A stretch of DNA of 64,000 nucleotides from contig NZ_VSSR01000042.1 in assembly GCF_008123515.1 (NCBI RefSeq), forward strand, positions 310,001-374,000, in the 5' to 3' direction. Origin of the DNA: Bradyrhizobium cytisi (GTDB lineage Bacteria; Pseudomonadota; Alphaproteobacteria; Rhizobiales; Xanthobacteraceae). Made by a program: the position numbers and the translations under genes. Below, piece by piece: positions 44,044 through 55,413 of the stretch (position 1 is its first letter; each line of letters opens with the position of its first letter). The notes under the pieces were generated by a model. The model had not been told where the DNA came from and made no database searches. It worked only from the letters and a program-made list of their open reading frames with translations.

Positions 44044-46113
44044 TCACCACGGGCTGGCGCGCATTTTCGCCATGGCCAGATATGTCGATTCACTGAAGCC
44101 TGATGTCCCCGAGCTCGATCCTTGAAAGAGGTCGAGCACGGGCGAGTACGTCTGACTGGCGTTCCTCGCGTCGTACATGGCCGAGAAGCGGCTCAGAAGC
44201 TTTGCAACTTTCGTGGGATCTCCGAGATCTTTGAGATTGAGGTATTTTTCCACGATCTTGGCTTGTTGATCGATCTGCATCGAAGCCATCTGATCAGGCA
44301 AATCGAAGGTGGTTCGAAACACCTCCGAAAGAGCCTTGTCGGCAAGGATGTCGTAGGCGGACGTGATGTGTCCCGCCATGCGCTGGAAATACAGTGCCAG
44401 ACGCACGCCAGGATTCGTATCCCCCTGCTGCTGTTCCAGGCTTTGCTCGAGATAGTTCTTTTGCGTTGCCAGATATTGATCGCGCTTTTGCGGACCCAGC
44501 ATGGGAAGACGCGCGACGTTGCCCGCTTTGTCGAAATTGAACGACGCCGCGATCTCGGCAAAACGCGGGTCGCTCTCGGTGTTGGCGAAGCTCTTGGGAT
44601 CGCTCAGATCAGAGCCGAAGATTTTCTTGAGGTACGCGGTGGTCACTTTCGCAGGGTCCAGACCCTTGGCGACAAGAATGAAGTCCACCATCTTCCTGTT
44701 GGCGAGCAGGTCGGAAACGCTGTCGATGCCGCCTATCGACTGTTGATAGTCCGTCGCATCTTTCTGAGCTTGAGCCTTGATCTTCGCCTGGTCCTGCGCA
44801 TTTGCGAACTTTATTTTCGCAATGATGTAGTCCTTGGCGATATCGAGGACTTCGGCCGAATCCTGAGCCGCGAGGGGTGTCGTCAGATTGCCCTTTGCGT
44901 CGAAATTGAACGCGCGCGCGAGCTTGACGTATCGATCGTCCTTGAGCGAATAGACGTAGCTCTTGGGGTCGTTGAGGTCGCTTTCGAGAACGGCCTTCAC
45001 GGTGGACTGTGGGACCTGTGTAGGATCGAGGCCGACGGCCGCCAGCGAAAAATTATACGCGCCTGGTGTGGACACCAGCGTCTGGAGCGAAGTTACATTG
45101 GGGATAAATTTTCTGAATTGTGCGATGACCAGAGCTTCCTGCAACGGGCTTGCCGCCGAGTAGACCGCCGACTTGCTGTCGTCGAAGCTCTGGTTCGTGC
45201 TTGCGAGGTTTGCTGCGGTCTGCGCAGGTGTATCCGCTGGAAGCGACCCGTCGGCGGAAAACGCGAACGCGCCGGCCAGATCCATGAAGTGGCCGGTCGT
45301 CGCGATGGCGTCGTTGGTGCTGGATATGCTGCTCACGGCGGTCTGCAGGCGATATCTTTCGACCAATATCTGCACGTTCAGTTGATTGACGTCAGCGCCG
45401 GGCTGCGACAGTTGCGTCGTGTAGCCGGCAATCTTCGAGCTGGCGTCAGTTGCATCCGATTTGGCTTGAGCAAGCTGGGCGTTCAGGCCATTCAGCTGAG
45501 ACGAGAAGGTGACATTGACGTAGCTGTTCGGATCGGATGGATCGCTGGACAAGACCTGCTTGATCGTATCACGCGGCCACTTGCTTTGATCGATCCCGAA
45601 TGCCGAAGCGACATAGTTGCGAAGACGGTCGTCGTTGAGAAGCTGGTCGGCGCTGGTCACCGTGCCGATCGTGGCGTTGTAGTATTTCGTATCGGCGGCA
45701 ACTGCATCGACGTTGCTCTTCATGGCTGCCGTGTACAGCCCGATGATGTCGTCGGTCTGGCTGTCTGATTGCGCAACCTTCGTTTCACCGCCACCGAAGG
45801 AAAATGCCGCGGCAAAATCCCGGTAGCGCTTGTCGATCAGCGTGTTGGCAAAGCTCTTTGAGTCCGAGAGATTGCTCTGCAGCACTTTCTTCAGGAAAGC
45901 TTTGGCGTAGGCCATGTCTTCCAGGCCATAGGCTTTCGTGACGTAATGATACAGGCGATAGTCATTCATCAGATCGTCTACGGTGTGCACCTTGCCGATG
46001 TTGGCCTTGTAGTAGGCGGCATCGCTCGATACGTCCGATTGCTGCGCCACCCGCGTCAGGGTCTGTGCGAGATTGCGCGTGACGTAGCTGTAGCCAAAAT
46101 AGGTGGACACCAT
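44044..46113 (-). CDS. Large DUF1217 protein with five related modules
   Basis: 689 residues from ATG 46113 (MVSTYFGYSYVTRNLAQTL). About five modules of roughly 125 residues repeat the pattern aromatic-x-IG-x(6)-LL-x(3)-Y-x-A-GL followed by DPKSFAN: YYKANIGKVHTVDDLMNDYR, YYNATIGTVTSADQLLNDDR, DYQQSIGGIDSVSDLLANRK and two weaker copies. DUF1217 proteins occur in rhizobial flagellar gene clusters, but no flagellar gene is near here. No signal peptide or membrane helix. Codon use is less GC-rich than the neighbours. Confidence 0.85.
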   Translation of the reverse strand: MVSTYFGYSYVTRNLAQTLTRVAQQSDVSSDAAYYKANIGKVHTVDDLMNDYRLYHYVTKAYGLEDMAYAKAFLKKVLQSNLSDSKSFANTLIDKRYRDFAAAFSFGGGETKVAQSDSQTDDIIGLYTAAMKSNVDAVAADTKYYNATIGTVTSADQLLNDDRLRNYVASAFGIDQSKWPRDTIKQVLSSDPSDPNSYVNVTFSSQLNGLNAQLAQAKSDATDASSKIAGYTTQLSQPGADVNQLNVQILVERYRLQTAVSSISSTNDAIATTGHFMDLAGAFAFSADGSLPADTPAQTAANLASTNQSFDDSKSAVYSAASPLQEALVIAQFRKFIPNVTSLQTLVSTPGAYNFSLAAVGLDPTQVPQSTVKAVLESDLNDPKSYVYSLKDDRYVKLARAFNFDAKGNLTTPLAAQDSAEVLDIAKDYIIAKIKFANAQDQAKIKAQAQKDATDYQQSIGGIDSVSDLLANRKMVDFILVAKGLDPAKVTTAYLKKIFGSDLSDPKSFANTESDPRFAEIAASFNFDKAGNVARLPMLGPQKRDQYLATQKNYLEQSLEQQQGDTNPGVRLALYFQRMAGHITSAYDILADKALSEVFRTTFDLPDQMASMQIDQQAKIVEKYLNLKDLGDPTKVAKLLSRFSAMYDARNASQTYSPVLDLFQGSSSGTSGFSESTYLAMAKMRASPW

Positions 46114-47072
46114 GGGGAATTCCTGACGGCTCGGCGGCTCCTGGACGTCCGTCAATCATTGCCGGGTCGCAAGGCAGGAACTGGCCTCATGCCAGCAGAC
46201 AGAAACATTGTTACAATTCATTGCTGCGATTCTGAACGACAACCTCAGGTACGATTTTGCGTCCAAGTGCCGCATCGTATGGATCGCTCCCGCAAGCCTC
46301 CCGCAAGCAAAACGTGAGTAAGCTTCATCGTCCCATTGGAATCTGCAATTGCGGACACGCTTTCACGTCCTCGCGGCACATCGTGCCCAAGCTTTGCGGC
46401 CGTTGCCGCCCTCGAAAGTGCCGAGGGCGCAGGGAAGACCGGGTGCCGGCTGGCACCCGCGGTCCACTGTGCGAATTTGCGCTACGAAAAGCTGCACAGC
46501 GGCATACAGGTGAAGCCGAGACATCCGGCCTTCCCTGCGCAGTGGTTTGACGGCTTATGTCGTGCTCTCCCCGGGGAGCGATGCACTATTGCCCCCGTCG
46601 CCCTGCGGATGGCTGATGCGAAGGCCCGGTTGGACACAACGCATCACCGCAAGCCTTGACGCACAGGCTCCGGGCGCCAGGACCACACGATTTTGCCGTA
46701 CGCCGATCACACCGGTCGTGTGCGCGAGGCCTTCGCTCACGGTTGCCCGCCCTGCAAAACCCTTCGCGCCGATATGACCCGCGTCCACCACGTCCCATCC
46801 CGCGTTCGTGACGATCGCGAGCGCCCCTCGGCCGGGTTGGGATGGCTGGAATATGATGCATTTCCGAATTCGCGTAAGCGAATTATTTTGCTCTGAGCAC
46901 GTTGACCATCATCTCGCGTGTTTTGCCCGACGGGTAGCGCAAGGGCTTGTGGCTCGCGAGCAGCGCGCCCGCCACGCCGAGGCCACGAAGCGGTCTCCCC
47001 ACTGCCCGAAAATGCGTTACCATGGCTTCAGCGCGCTTCAAGTCGCGCATGGTCAAAGGGTGAGGAAACGAG
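46114..47072. repeat. Long dispersed repeat with spurious open frames
   Basis: Nearly 1 kb without a real gene. From about 46390 to 46950 the sequence (e.g. AGACCGGGTGCCGGCTGGCA, TTGACGCACAGGCTCCGGGC, ending TGTTTTGCCCGACGGGT) has the wording of a repeat that I recall as widespread in Bradyrhizobium and often mis-annotated as small proteins. Its last 17 bp recur at 8920-8936. Open frames on both strands here lack ribosome sites. The flanks (46114-46390, 46950-47072) show nothing else. Confidence 0.6.
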
Positions 47073-47627
47073 ATGAGGAAGACGATCGGTCATGCGATCG
47101 CCGGGGTGGCGGTGCTTGCAGTGGCGGGAATGGTTTTGTCCGCAGCCTGGGCGCACGGGCCGACGCGACAGAAGGTGCGGGAATCCATCGAGATCAATGC
47201 AGCCCCGGCCAAGGTCTGGGCGGTGATCGGCAATTTCCAGGACATGAGCTGGCTCGCGCCGGTGACCAAGACCGAGGGCGAGAAGGGCAACGAGATCGGC
47301 GCGACGCGGCGGCTGACGCTGACCGGCGGCGGCATCGTCGACGAGGAGCTCTACAAGTTCGACGCAGCCGCCATGACCTATTCCTACCGGATCACCGCCG
47401 TCGACGTGAAGGTTTTGCCGGTCAACAACTACTCCTCGACGCTGACGGTGACGCCGAGCGCCGACGGCAAGGGGGCGACGCTGGAATGGGCCGGCGCGTT
47501 CTACCGCGGCTTTCCCAACAACGATCCGCCGCCGGAGCTGAGTGACGAGGCCTCGGTGAAGGCGGTGAAGGGGCTTTATCAGACCGGCCTCGAAGCGCTG
47601 AAGAAGAAGATCGAGAGCGGAACCTGA
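47073..47627 (+). CDS. Secreted SRPBCC-fold protein, MxaD-like
   Basis: 184 residues: signal peptide RKTIGHAIAGVAVLAVAGMV, then RESIEINAAPAKVWAVIGNF, TGGGIVDEELYKFDAAAMTY and NYSSTLTVTPSADGKGATLEW, a START/SRPBCC ligand-binding fold. MxaD of methylotrophs is the closest named type. GAGGAAACGAG precedes the ATG. It overlaps functionally with the next gene (2-nt gap), a beta-propeller linked to PQQ-dependent oxidation, though no dehydrogenase is in the window. Confidence 0.8.
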   Translation: MRKTIGHAIAGVAVLAVAGMVLSAAWAHGPTRQKVRESIEINAAPAKVWAVIGNFQDMSWLAPVTKTEGEKGNEIGATRRLTLTGGGIVDEELYKFDAAAMTYSYRITAVDVKVLPVNNYSSTLTVTPSADGKGATLEWAGAFYRGFPNNDPPPELSDEASVKAVKGLYQTGLEALKKKIESGT

Positions 47628-47629
47628 CC

Positions 47630-48577
47630 GTGCGGGTCCTGGTCCTGGCGGCGCTCGCCACCAGTCTTGGCTGCGTCAGTGGCGCATCCGCCGAAGAGGC
47701 GTTCGTCACCAACCAGCTCAGCGACGATCTGATGGTCGTGGACCTTGCCACGTCGCGCGCGGTCGCGACTATCCCGATCGGTGGCAAGCCCGCCGGCGTG
47801 GCCGTCACCGCGGACGGCCGCTTTGCCTATGTCACGAGCCCGGATGCAAAGGTGGTAACGGTGGTGGACGCCGCAACGCGGCAGATCTCGGGGCGGATCG
47901 AGGTCGGCGGCGGGCCGCTGGGCATTGCGGTCGCGCCCGACGGCAAGACGGTCTATGTCGCCGACTGGTATGCGGCCGCGGTGCGGGTGATCGATGCGGC
48001 GTCGCGCAGCGTGACCGCCAGCATCGCGGTCGGCGCCTCGCCGTCGGGGCTCGCGGTGACGCCGGACGGCAAGCTGCTACTCTCGGCGGACCGCGACGAC
48101 GACAGCGTCTCGGTGGTGGACACCGCGACGCGCGAGCGCAAGGCGGTCATCAAGGTTGGCACCCGTCCGTTCGGCGTCACCATCGATGCCGAGGGCAAGC
48201 GCGCCTACACCGCCAATGTCGGCTCCAACGACGTCTCGGTGATCGACATCGCCGCCGGCAGCGAGATTAGCCGCGTGCCGGTCGGGATGCGCCCCTATGC
48301 GGTGGCGCTGACGCTCGGCCGCGGCTTCGTCACCGACCAGTATGGCGGCACGGTGAGCGTGTTCGATGTGGCGACGCTGAAGCCGGTCAAGCGCATCAAT
48401 GTCGGCGACTATCCCGAAGGCATCAATGCCACTGCCGACGGCAAGCGCATCATCGTCGCCTGCTGGGAGAGCAACACGCTCGATATCATCGATGCGGCCG
48501 AGCTGAAGGTAATCGGCGAGGTCAAGACCGGCGATGGCCCGCGCGCATTCGGGGCGTTTTTGCGGAGGACGGAGTAG
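47630..48577 (+). CDS. Secreted YVTN beta-propeller, PQQ-associated type
   Basis: 315 residues starting GTG 47630; signal peptide LVLAALATSLGCVSGASA. Six to seven propeller blades follow with the repeated x(V/I)(I/V)DxATRxxxAxIxVGxxPxGxAVTPDGxxxYVA pattern. This matches the PQQ-dependent-catabolism-associated beta-propeller family. Translationally coupled (2-nt gap) to the MxaD-like gene, suggesting a joint periplasmic role in PQQ/XoxF-type oxidation (inference). Confidence 0.85.
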   Translation: MRVLVLAALATSLGCVSGASAEEAFVTNQLSDDLMVVDLATSRAVATIPIGGKPAGVAVTADGRFAYVTSPDAKVVTVVDAATRQISGRIEVGGGPLGIAVAPDGKTVYVADWYAAAVRVIDAASRSVTASIAVGASPSGLAVTPDGKLLLSADRDDDSVSVVDTATRERKAVIKVGTRPFGVTIDAEGKRAYTANVGSNDVSVIDIAAGSEISRVPVGMRPYAVALTLGRGFVTDQYGGTVSVFDVATLKPVKRINVGDYPEGINATADGKRIIVACWESNTLDIIDAAELKVIGEVKTGDGPRAFGAFLRRTE

Positions 48578-48585
48578 GGGACTGA

Positions 48586-49511
48586 CTACGGTATTTGCGA
48601 CGCGGCGAAGTCCCGCAGCTTCACGAAAAAATCCCTCAGGATCGGGTTGCGATCCACATAAGTCACGTAGCGGATCGGATGGCGCCGGCGGTCGACACTC
48701 CAGGTCATCTGCTCCGTGAGAACCGGGGCCGGGACGATCACGCTCGGCGCCCACACGGGATTGAGCAGCCAGCCGACCGGCGCCATGTCCCAGATCTCCT
48801 TGGCCCAGCCCATGTGATCCGACGAATACTCCTTGAACCTCTGAGCGAGGAACGCGCCGATGCTGCCGTGCGGTTCAACGTAGCGCTCGATCTCCGGCAC
48901 CGTGCTGTGCAGGCGCGAGGTCACGCCCATGCACGGGACGAGCACAAGCGGCACGCCGCTGTCGAGCAGCACCTGGGCGCCGCCGACGTCCTGCTTCAGG
49001 TTGAACTCGACCGTATGCGGCCATTCCAACGCATGGCCGCCGAGCCAGGCCACCACTATCCGGTCGATGATATCGGGCGCCCTGAGCAGTGCGGAGGCAA
49101 CGTTGCTGATGGCGCCGATGGCAATGACATACAGCGGATTGTCAGGCGAGCCTGCGCGGGCCCGAACGATGAGATCGTCGACGGCGGGCGCCGTCCGTGC
49201 CGTCTTGGTTGGGCCGACATAGTCGGTGACGCCGCGATGACCAGGCCATCCGGCGCGACGTTCAGGCGCTCCAGCAGGCGCAAGATTTCCTGATAGCTCA
49301 GCTCCATGCCGTGGCCGGGACTGTCCGCACGTGCATTGAAGAACGGCGCGGCGTAGATCGCCTCGACGTCAAAACGCTCCGGCGACAGCAGCATCTGCAC
49401 CAGCGCGAACTGATCGTCGATCTCGTTATAGGTGTCTGTGTCGAGCACGACACGCAACCGGCCAACCGGTGGGGTAAGGAGTTTGAGGCGAGCCGCGTCC
49501 GTGAGTGTCAT
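48586..49511 (-). pseudogene. Nucleoside hydrolase split by a frameshift
   Basis: Start ATG 49511 with AAGGAG upstream. The N-terminal part (MTLTDAARLKLLTPPVGR, then the DTDTYNEIDDQFAL nucleoside-hydrolase motif) runs to about codon 90 (PDGLVI). The sequence then continues in another frame: VTDYVGPTKTARTAP, VAWLGGHALEWPHTVEFNL and ending DFFVKLRDFAASQIP. The shift lies near 49234-49240, consistent with loss of one base. Either a recent pseudogene or a sequencing error. The intact product would hydrolyse ribonucleosides (IunH family). Confidence 0.75.
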
Positions 49512-49542
49512 CACCGTCTCCTTGGGGCGTGGCGACTGCCTA

Positions 49543-50184
49543 TCAGGCTTTTGCCGGCGTCCGGCAGATCGCATCCGCGATCTCATCCATGTGCGCGAAC
49601 ATGTAATCGGGCGCAAGCGCCTGCAGCGCGGCCGGCGCAGCATAGCCCCAGCTGACCGCACCGCAGGCAATGCCCACGGCTCGCGCAGCCTCGATGTCGC
49701 GGACCTCATCGCCAATCGAAATGACCTTGCCCGGCTCTAGGCCAGCGCGCCGGACGACGCTGCGGAATTTCGCGGGCTTGCCGAACACCGAAGCCGCGCA
49801 ATCGAAATGAGAGAACAGCGTGGCTGCCTCGCCAAGCTTCGCCCGCGCATTGACCTCACTATCCGACGTCACCAGCGCGAGCTGCACGCCGTTCTCGGTC
49901 AGCGTCCGCAGCATCGCCTTGGCCCCCGCAAACAGCGAAATCTCCGCCGTCGCTTCGCCCTTCAGCCGCCGCGCATAGCGCGCGATCGCAGGCAGCTTCC
50001 ATAGGGGCACCTCGAGCCGGCTGAGGATCTCGCGAGTCGACGCGTGCCGCAGCCCCTCGACATCTTCATCCCTGACACGCCGAAAGCCGAAGCGGTCGGC
50101 GACGTCGTTGATGGTGCGCAGGAACCACGGGAAGCTGTCGACGAGCGTGCCGTCGAGGTCGAAGATGGCGAGGGAGTAGGGCAT
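49543..50184 (-). CDS. HAD-family hydrolase, phosphoglycolate-phosphatase type
   Basis: 213 residues from ATG 50184 (MPYSLAIFDLDGTLVDSFPW). HAD motifs: DxDGT nucleophile at residues 9-13, the Ser/Thr motif in LALVTSDSE, Lys in FGKPAKF, and GDEVRDIEAARAVGI acidic motif. Cap domain between 15 and 85. Substrate unknown. Located just upstream of the nucleoside hydrolase pseudogene in the same orientation (32-nt gap), so a nucleoside/nucleotide link is possible. Confidence 0.85.
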   Translation of the reverse strand: MPYSLAIFDLDGTLVDSFPWFLRTINDVADRFGFRRVRDEDVEGLRHASTREILSRLEVPLWKLPAIARYARRLKGEATAEISLFAGAKAMLRTLTENGVQLALVTSDSEVNARAKLGEAATLFSHFDCAASVFGKPAKFRSVVRRAGLEPGKVISIGDEVRDIEAARAVGIACGAVSWGYAAPAALQALAPDYMFAHMDEIADAICRTPAKA

Positions 50185-50256
50185 GGGGGGAGGGAGGTGC
50201 TTGGCAGACTGGCATCGCGCTCGCTGGTGACGCACTGACAGATGCAATCGGAGATA

Positions 50257-50273
50257 CTATATCGATTGTATAG
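50257..50273 (+). promoter_or_regulatory. Palindromic operator candidate before the DUF433 gene
   Basis: CTATA-N7-TATAG, an AT-rich inverted repeat 10 nt ahead of the start of the antitoxin gene. Position and composition suit autorepression of the toxin-antitoxin pair. Confidence 0.45.
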
Positions 50274-50282
50274 AGGTGACAG

Positions 50283-50510
50283 ATGTCGGAGCTACTGGCA
50301 AGAATTACGGTCAATCCGGAGCGGATGCACGGACGCCCGTGCATTCGCGATCTGCGCATCACTGTTGCCGACGTTCTGGGATTGTTGTCAGCTGGACAGT
50401 CGCGCGAGAGCATCCTCGAGGATTATCCGTATCTGGAAGAGGCGGATATCGACGCAGTGCTCGCCTATGCTGCGCGTCAGGTTGATCACCCGATCATAGC
50501 GGCCAAATAG
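50283..50510 (+). CDS. DUF433 antitoxin
   Basis: 75 residues: SELLARITVNPERMHGRPCI, then RDLRITVADVLGLLSAGQSR and DAVLAYAARQ. DUF433 proteins are antitoxin-like, often paired with DUF5615 PIN-like toxins, as here (the toxin starts 1 nt after its stop). ATG at 50283 follows GTGACAG... with a weak ribosome site. Likely autoregulated through the upstream palindrome. Confidence 0.85.
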   Translation: MSELLARITVNPERMHGRPCIRDLRITVADVLGLLSAGQSRESILEDYPYLEEADIDAVLAYAARQVDHPIIAAK

Positions 50511-50511
50511 C

Positions 50512-50847
50512 TTGCCTTACCTGATCGTCGCTCAGCTTCCCCCTGCACTCGCGGAAGCCATGCGTCGCGCCGGGTACGATGCGGCTCATGTGGCCGAGTT
50601 CGGGTTGGCAAACGCGACCGACGGGACAATCTGGAACGAAGCCGTTTCTCGATCGGCCGTTCTCGTGACCAAGGACCGCGACTTCTCACTTTTACGTGCA
50701 GCAAAAAAGCAGGGACCGGTCGTGCTGTGGGTCCGGGGCGGCAACATCGACAATCGCGCCTTGTTCCGTCAGTTTCTGAGCGCCATGCCGCAAATTGGTG
50801 AAGCGGTTGAACGGGGTGAGGCAGTCACTGAATTCGTCGGCAGTTAG
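50512..50847 (+). CDS. DUF5615 PIN-like toxin
   Basis: 111 residues starting at TTG 50512 (LPYLIVAQLPPALAEAMRRA). The Mut7-C/PIN-like pattern with acidic Asp in VTKDRDFSLL and the following beta strands fits DUF5615, the toxin of VapBC-like pairs. Adjacent to the DUF433 antitoxin. Cytosolic ribonuclease activity is predicted from the family only. Confidence 0.82.
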   Translation: MPYLIVAQLPPALAEAMRRAGYDAAHVAEFGLANATDGTIWNEAVSRSAVLVTKDRDFSLLRAAKKQGPVVLWVRGGNIDNRALFRQFLSAMPQIGEAVERGEAVTEFVGS

Positions 50848-50853
50848 CAAGGC

Positions 50854-51183
50854 TCACCGCTGCTTGCGGACGTGAACATTGATGTCGAGATCGATATTGC
50901 CAACGCAGGTCTGAGTCGTGCGGTGGGAGCCGCCTTCGTGCCAGCGACCATTGCGCGCCCGAGCGTCGCTGACATTGGCCAGTTTCAGGCATCGCCATTG
51001 AGGCAGCGGACCCCCGCTCTCGCCGGCGAACTGCCAAGCCAGCACGGCCTCCTCACCGCGTTTGTCGGTGCCGATGATATGCGGGCAGAGCTCGCGATGG
51101 CGGCCCTCATAGACGCAGGTGACCTGCTGTTCAGCGAGGATAGCGTTGCGAAAGAGCGTATAGGTTTGGCTCGGGCTCGGCAT
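50854..51183 (-). CDS. Conserved protein of unknown function
   Basis: 109 residues from ATG 51183 (MPSPSQTYTLFRNAILAE). Features VTCVYEGRHRELCPHIIG, then QWRCLKLANVSDARARNGRW and a C-terminal CVGNIDLDINVHV. Soluble, with several cysteines. The HIIG...LAWQFAG arrangement vaguely recalls WYL-type domains. No domain confidently assigned. Faces the toxin gene and lies behind uvrA. Confidence 0.65.
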   Translation of the reverse strand: MPSPSQTYTLFRNAILAEQQVTCVYEGRHRELCPHIIGTDKRGEEAVLAWQFAGESGGPLPQWRCLKLANVSDARARNGRWHEGGSHRTTQTCVGNIDLDINVHVRKQR

Positions 51184-51231
51184 GGAGATCACTCCACGGT
51201 AGCTTGATCCCGGTCGTCGAAAGCGGCGGAT

Positions 51232-54219
<2,988 letters not shown>

Positions 54220-54317
54220 CCAAGTTGCCCTCAAGGAATCCCAAAGGTGCGCGATCGCGCCGACCTAAAAGGCGCGCTTCGCCCGGAACCGGGATCGGCG
54301 CCGATGGGTGTGCCGGC

Positions 54318-54332
54318 GAACGTAGGAAGAAC
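54318..54332 (-). promoter_or_regulatory. LexA-type SOS box of uvrA
   Basis: GAAC-GTAGGAA-GAAC, the alphaproteobacterial LexA consensus GTTC-N7-GTTC on the other strand, about 100 nt before the uvrA start. Binding inferred from the motif and gene. Confidence 0.7.
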
Positions 54333-54430
54333 GGAGACGGATTTCCAGTGGACTTTGCGAATCGTCAACGGATTGTTGGCGCGCTGGCGGGACTTGGCAG
54401 CAGGAGCCCCGCCGAGCGCTCCGCGTAAAA

Positions 54431-54458
54431 CAAAAAGGCCGGCGGAAGGCCGGCCTTT
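54431..54458 (-). terminator. Terminator of the 54487-55176 barrel gene
   Basis: AAAGGCCGGC-N5-GCCGGCCTTT forms a perfect 10-bp stem; on the minus strand it is followed by TTTTTG and TTTTA. Ends the outer-membrane protein transcript. The 265 bases between it and uvrA otherwise hold only the SOS box. Confidence 0.75.
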
Positions 54459-54486
54459 CGTGACGATGTGACGTCGGTGGCGAAGA

Positions 54487-55176
54487 TCAGTACTTCGCGA
54501 CCACCGGGCGCCCGAAGTGATAGTTCACGCCGACCTGCACGGTGTGGAAGTTGAGCGTGCCGGTGGGCAGGGTGCCCGAGAAGTAGCTCTCGCCGCCGAG
54601 GCTGCGATAGAGGTACTCGCCCTTGACCGACCACTGCGGCGCGAAGAAGGCTTCGACACCGGCGCCGACGGTCCAGCCGGAGTGCCACTTGCTGTCCGAC
54701 GCGGTCAGGCCGAGTGCGGAGAGGGTGATCTTGTTGTCGATCCAGGCGTAGCCGCCCGTGCCGTAGAACAGGACGTTATTGACGGCGTAGCCGATGCGGC
54801 CGCGAACGGTGCCCATCGCGTCGGTCTTCGAGCTGGCGGTCGCGGTCACGACGCCGAAGCCGGGGACGAGGGTCGCGCCGGTCGCCGTAGCGCTGACGTC
54901 AGCCCAGGCGCCATCGGCCTCGATGCCGAACACGACGTTGCCGGCCTGCCAGTTGTAGCCGGCGGTGCCGCCAACGAAGCCACCCTTCATCTTCGGGTCA
55001 CCAGAGGCGGCTTCCCAAGCGCCGCCACCGACGATACCGAGGTAGAAGCCGGTCCAGTTGTAGACCGAGGCCACGGCGACCGGAGCCTTGGTGTAGGGCC
55101 GAGCCGCCAGATCGGCAGCCGAAGCGGCGCCAGTGAGGGCGAGCAGACAGGCCGAAGCCAACAAAATCTTCTTCAT
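54487..55176 (-). CDS. Omp25/31-type outer-membrane beta-barrel protein
   Basis: 229 residues from ATG 55176. Signal peptide MKKILLASACLLALTGAAS, then AADLAARPYTKAPVAVASVY and the barrel: NWTGFYLGIVGGGAWE, GGTAGYNWQAGN, GRIGYAVNNVLFYGTGGYAW, WTVGAGVEAFFAPQWSVKGEYL, ending VGVNYHFGRPVVAKY with C-terminal aromatic-Lys-Tyr typical of BAM substrates. Paralogue of the 55414-56181 gene next to it. Heat-modifiable rhizobial porin-like proteins of this type are common. Confidence 0.9.
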   Translation of the reverse strand: MKKILLASACLLALTGAASAADLAARPYTKAPVAVASVYNWTGFYLGIVGGGAWEAASGDPKMKGGFVGGTAGYNWQAGNVVFGIEADGAWADVSATATGATLVPGFGVVTATASSKTDAMGTVRGRIGYAVNNVLFYGTGGYAWIDNKITLSALGLTASDSKWHSGWTVGAGVEAFFAPQWSVKGEYLYRSLGGESYFSGTLPTGTLNFHTVQVGVNYHFGRPVVAKY

Positions 55177-55281
55177 ATTCAACAATCCCAGTCCCAGTTT
55201 CTGTTTTGAGCTTCCGTGCGTCGGAAGCAGCATCGGACGCTGTTGTCCAACTTGGGTCGGCTTACATCATTGAAGCCGCAA

Positions 55282-55305
55282 GTTGTGACTCTCAAAAGTC
55301 ACAAC
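55282..55305. promoter_or_regulatory. Perfect palindrome between the two barrel genes
   Basis: GTTGTGACT-N6-AGTCACAAC, a perfect 9-bp inverted repeat about 106 nt before the downstream gene's ATG. It may be an operator controlling that gene or a structural hairpin. No regulator in the window obviously matches. Confidence 0.55.
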
Positions 55306-55360
55306 AGATGCAAAATGTAACTGCCGCTGACCTATAGTTCCCTCCGGGGGAACTCGCAGC

Positions 55361-55387
55361 AAAAAAGGCCGGCGCGAGGCCGGCCTT
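55361..55387 (-). terminator. Terminator of the 55414-56181 barrel gene
   Basis: AAGGCCGGC-N5-GCCGGCCTT, a perfect 9-bp stem followed on the minus strand by a run of T. Nearly the same hairpin (GGCCGGC core) ends the neighbouring paralogue. Confidence 0.75.
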
Positions 55388-55413
55388 CCATCTCCCAATG
55401 AAATCAGCGGATA

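Noticed and set aside
46257..46896. Several short open frames on both strands in the 46-47 kb gap
   Set aside because: They overlap each other in all frames inside a dispersed repeat and lack ribosome sites; treated as repeat sequence.
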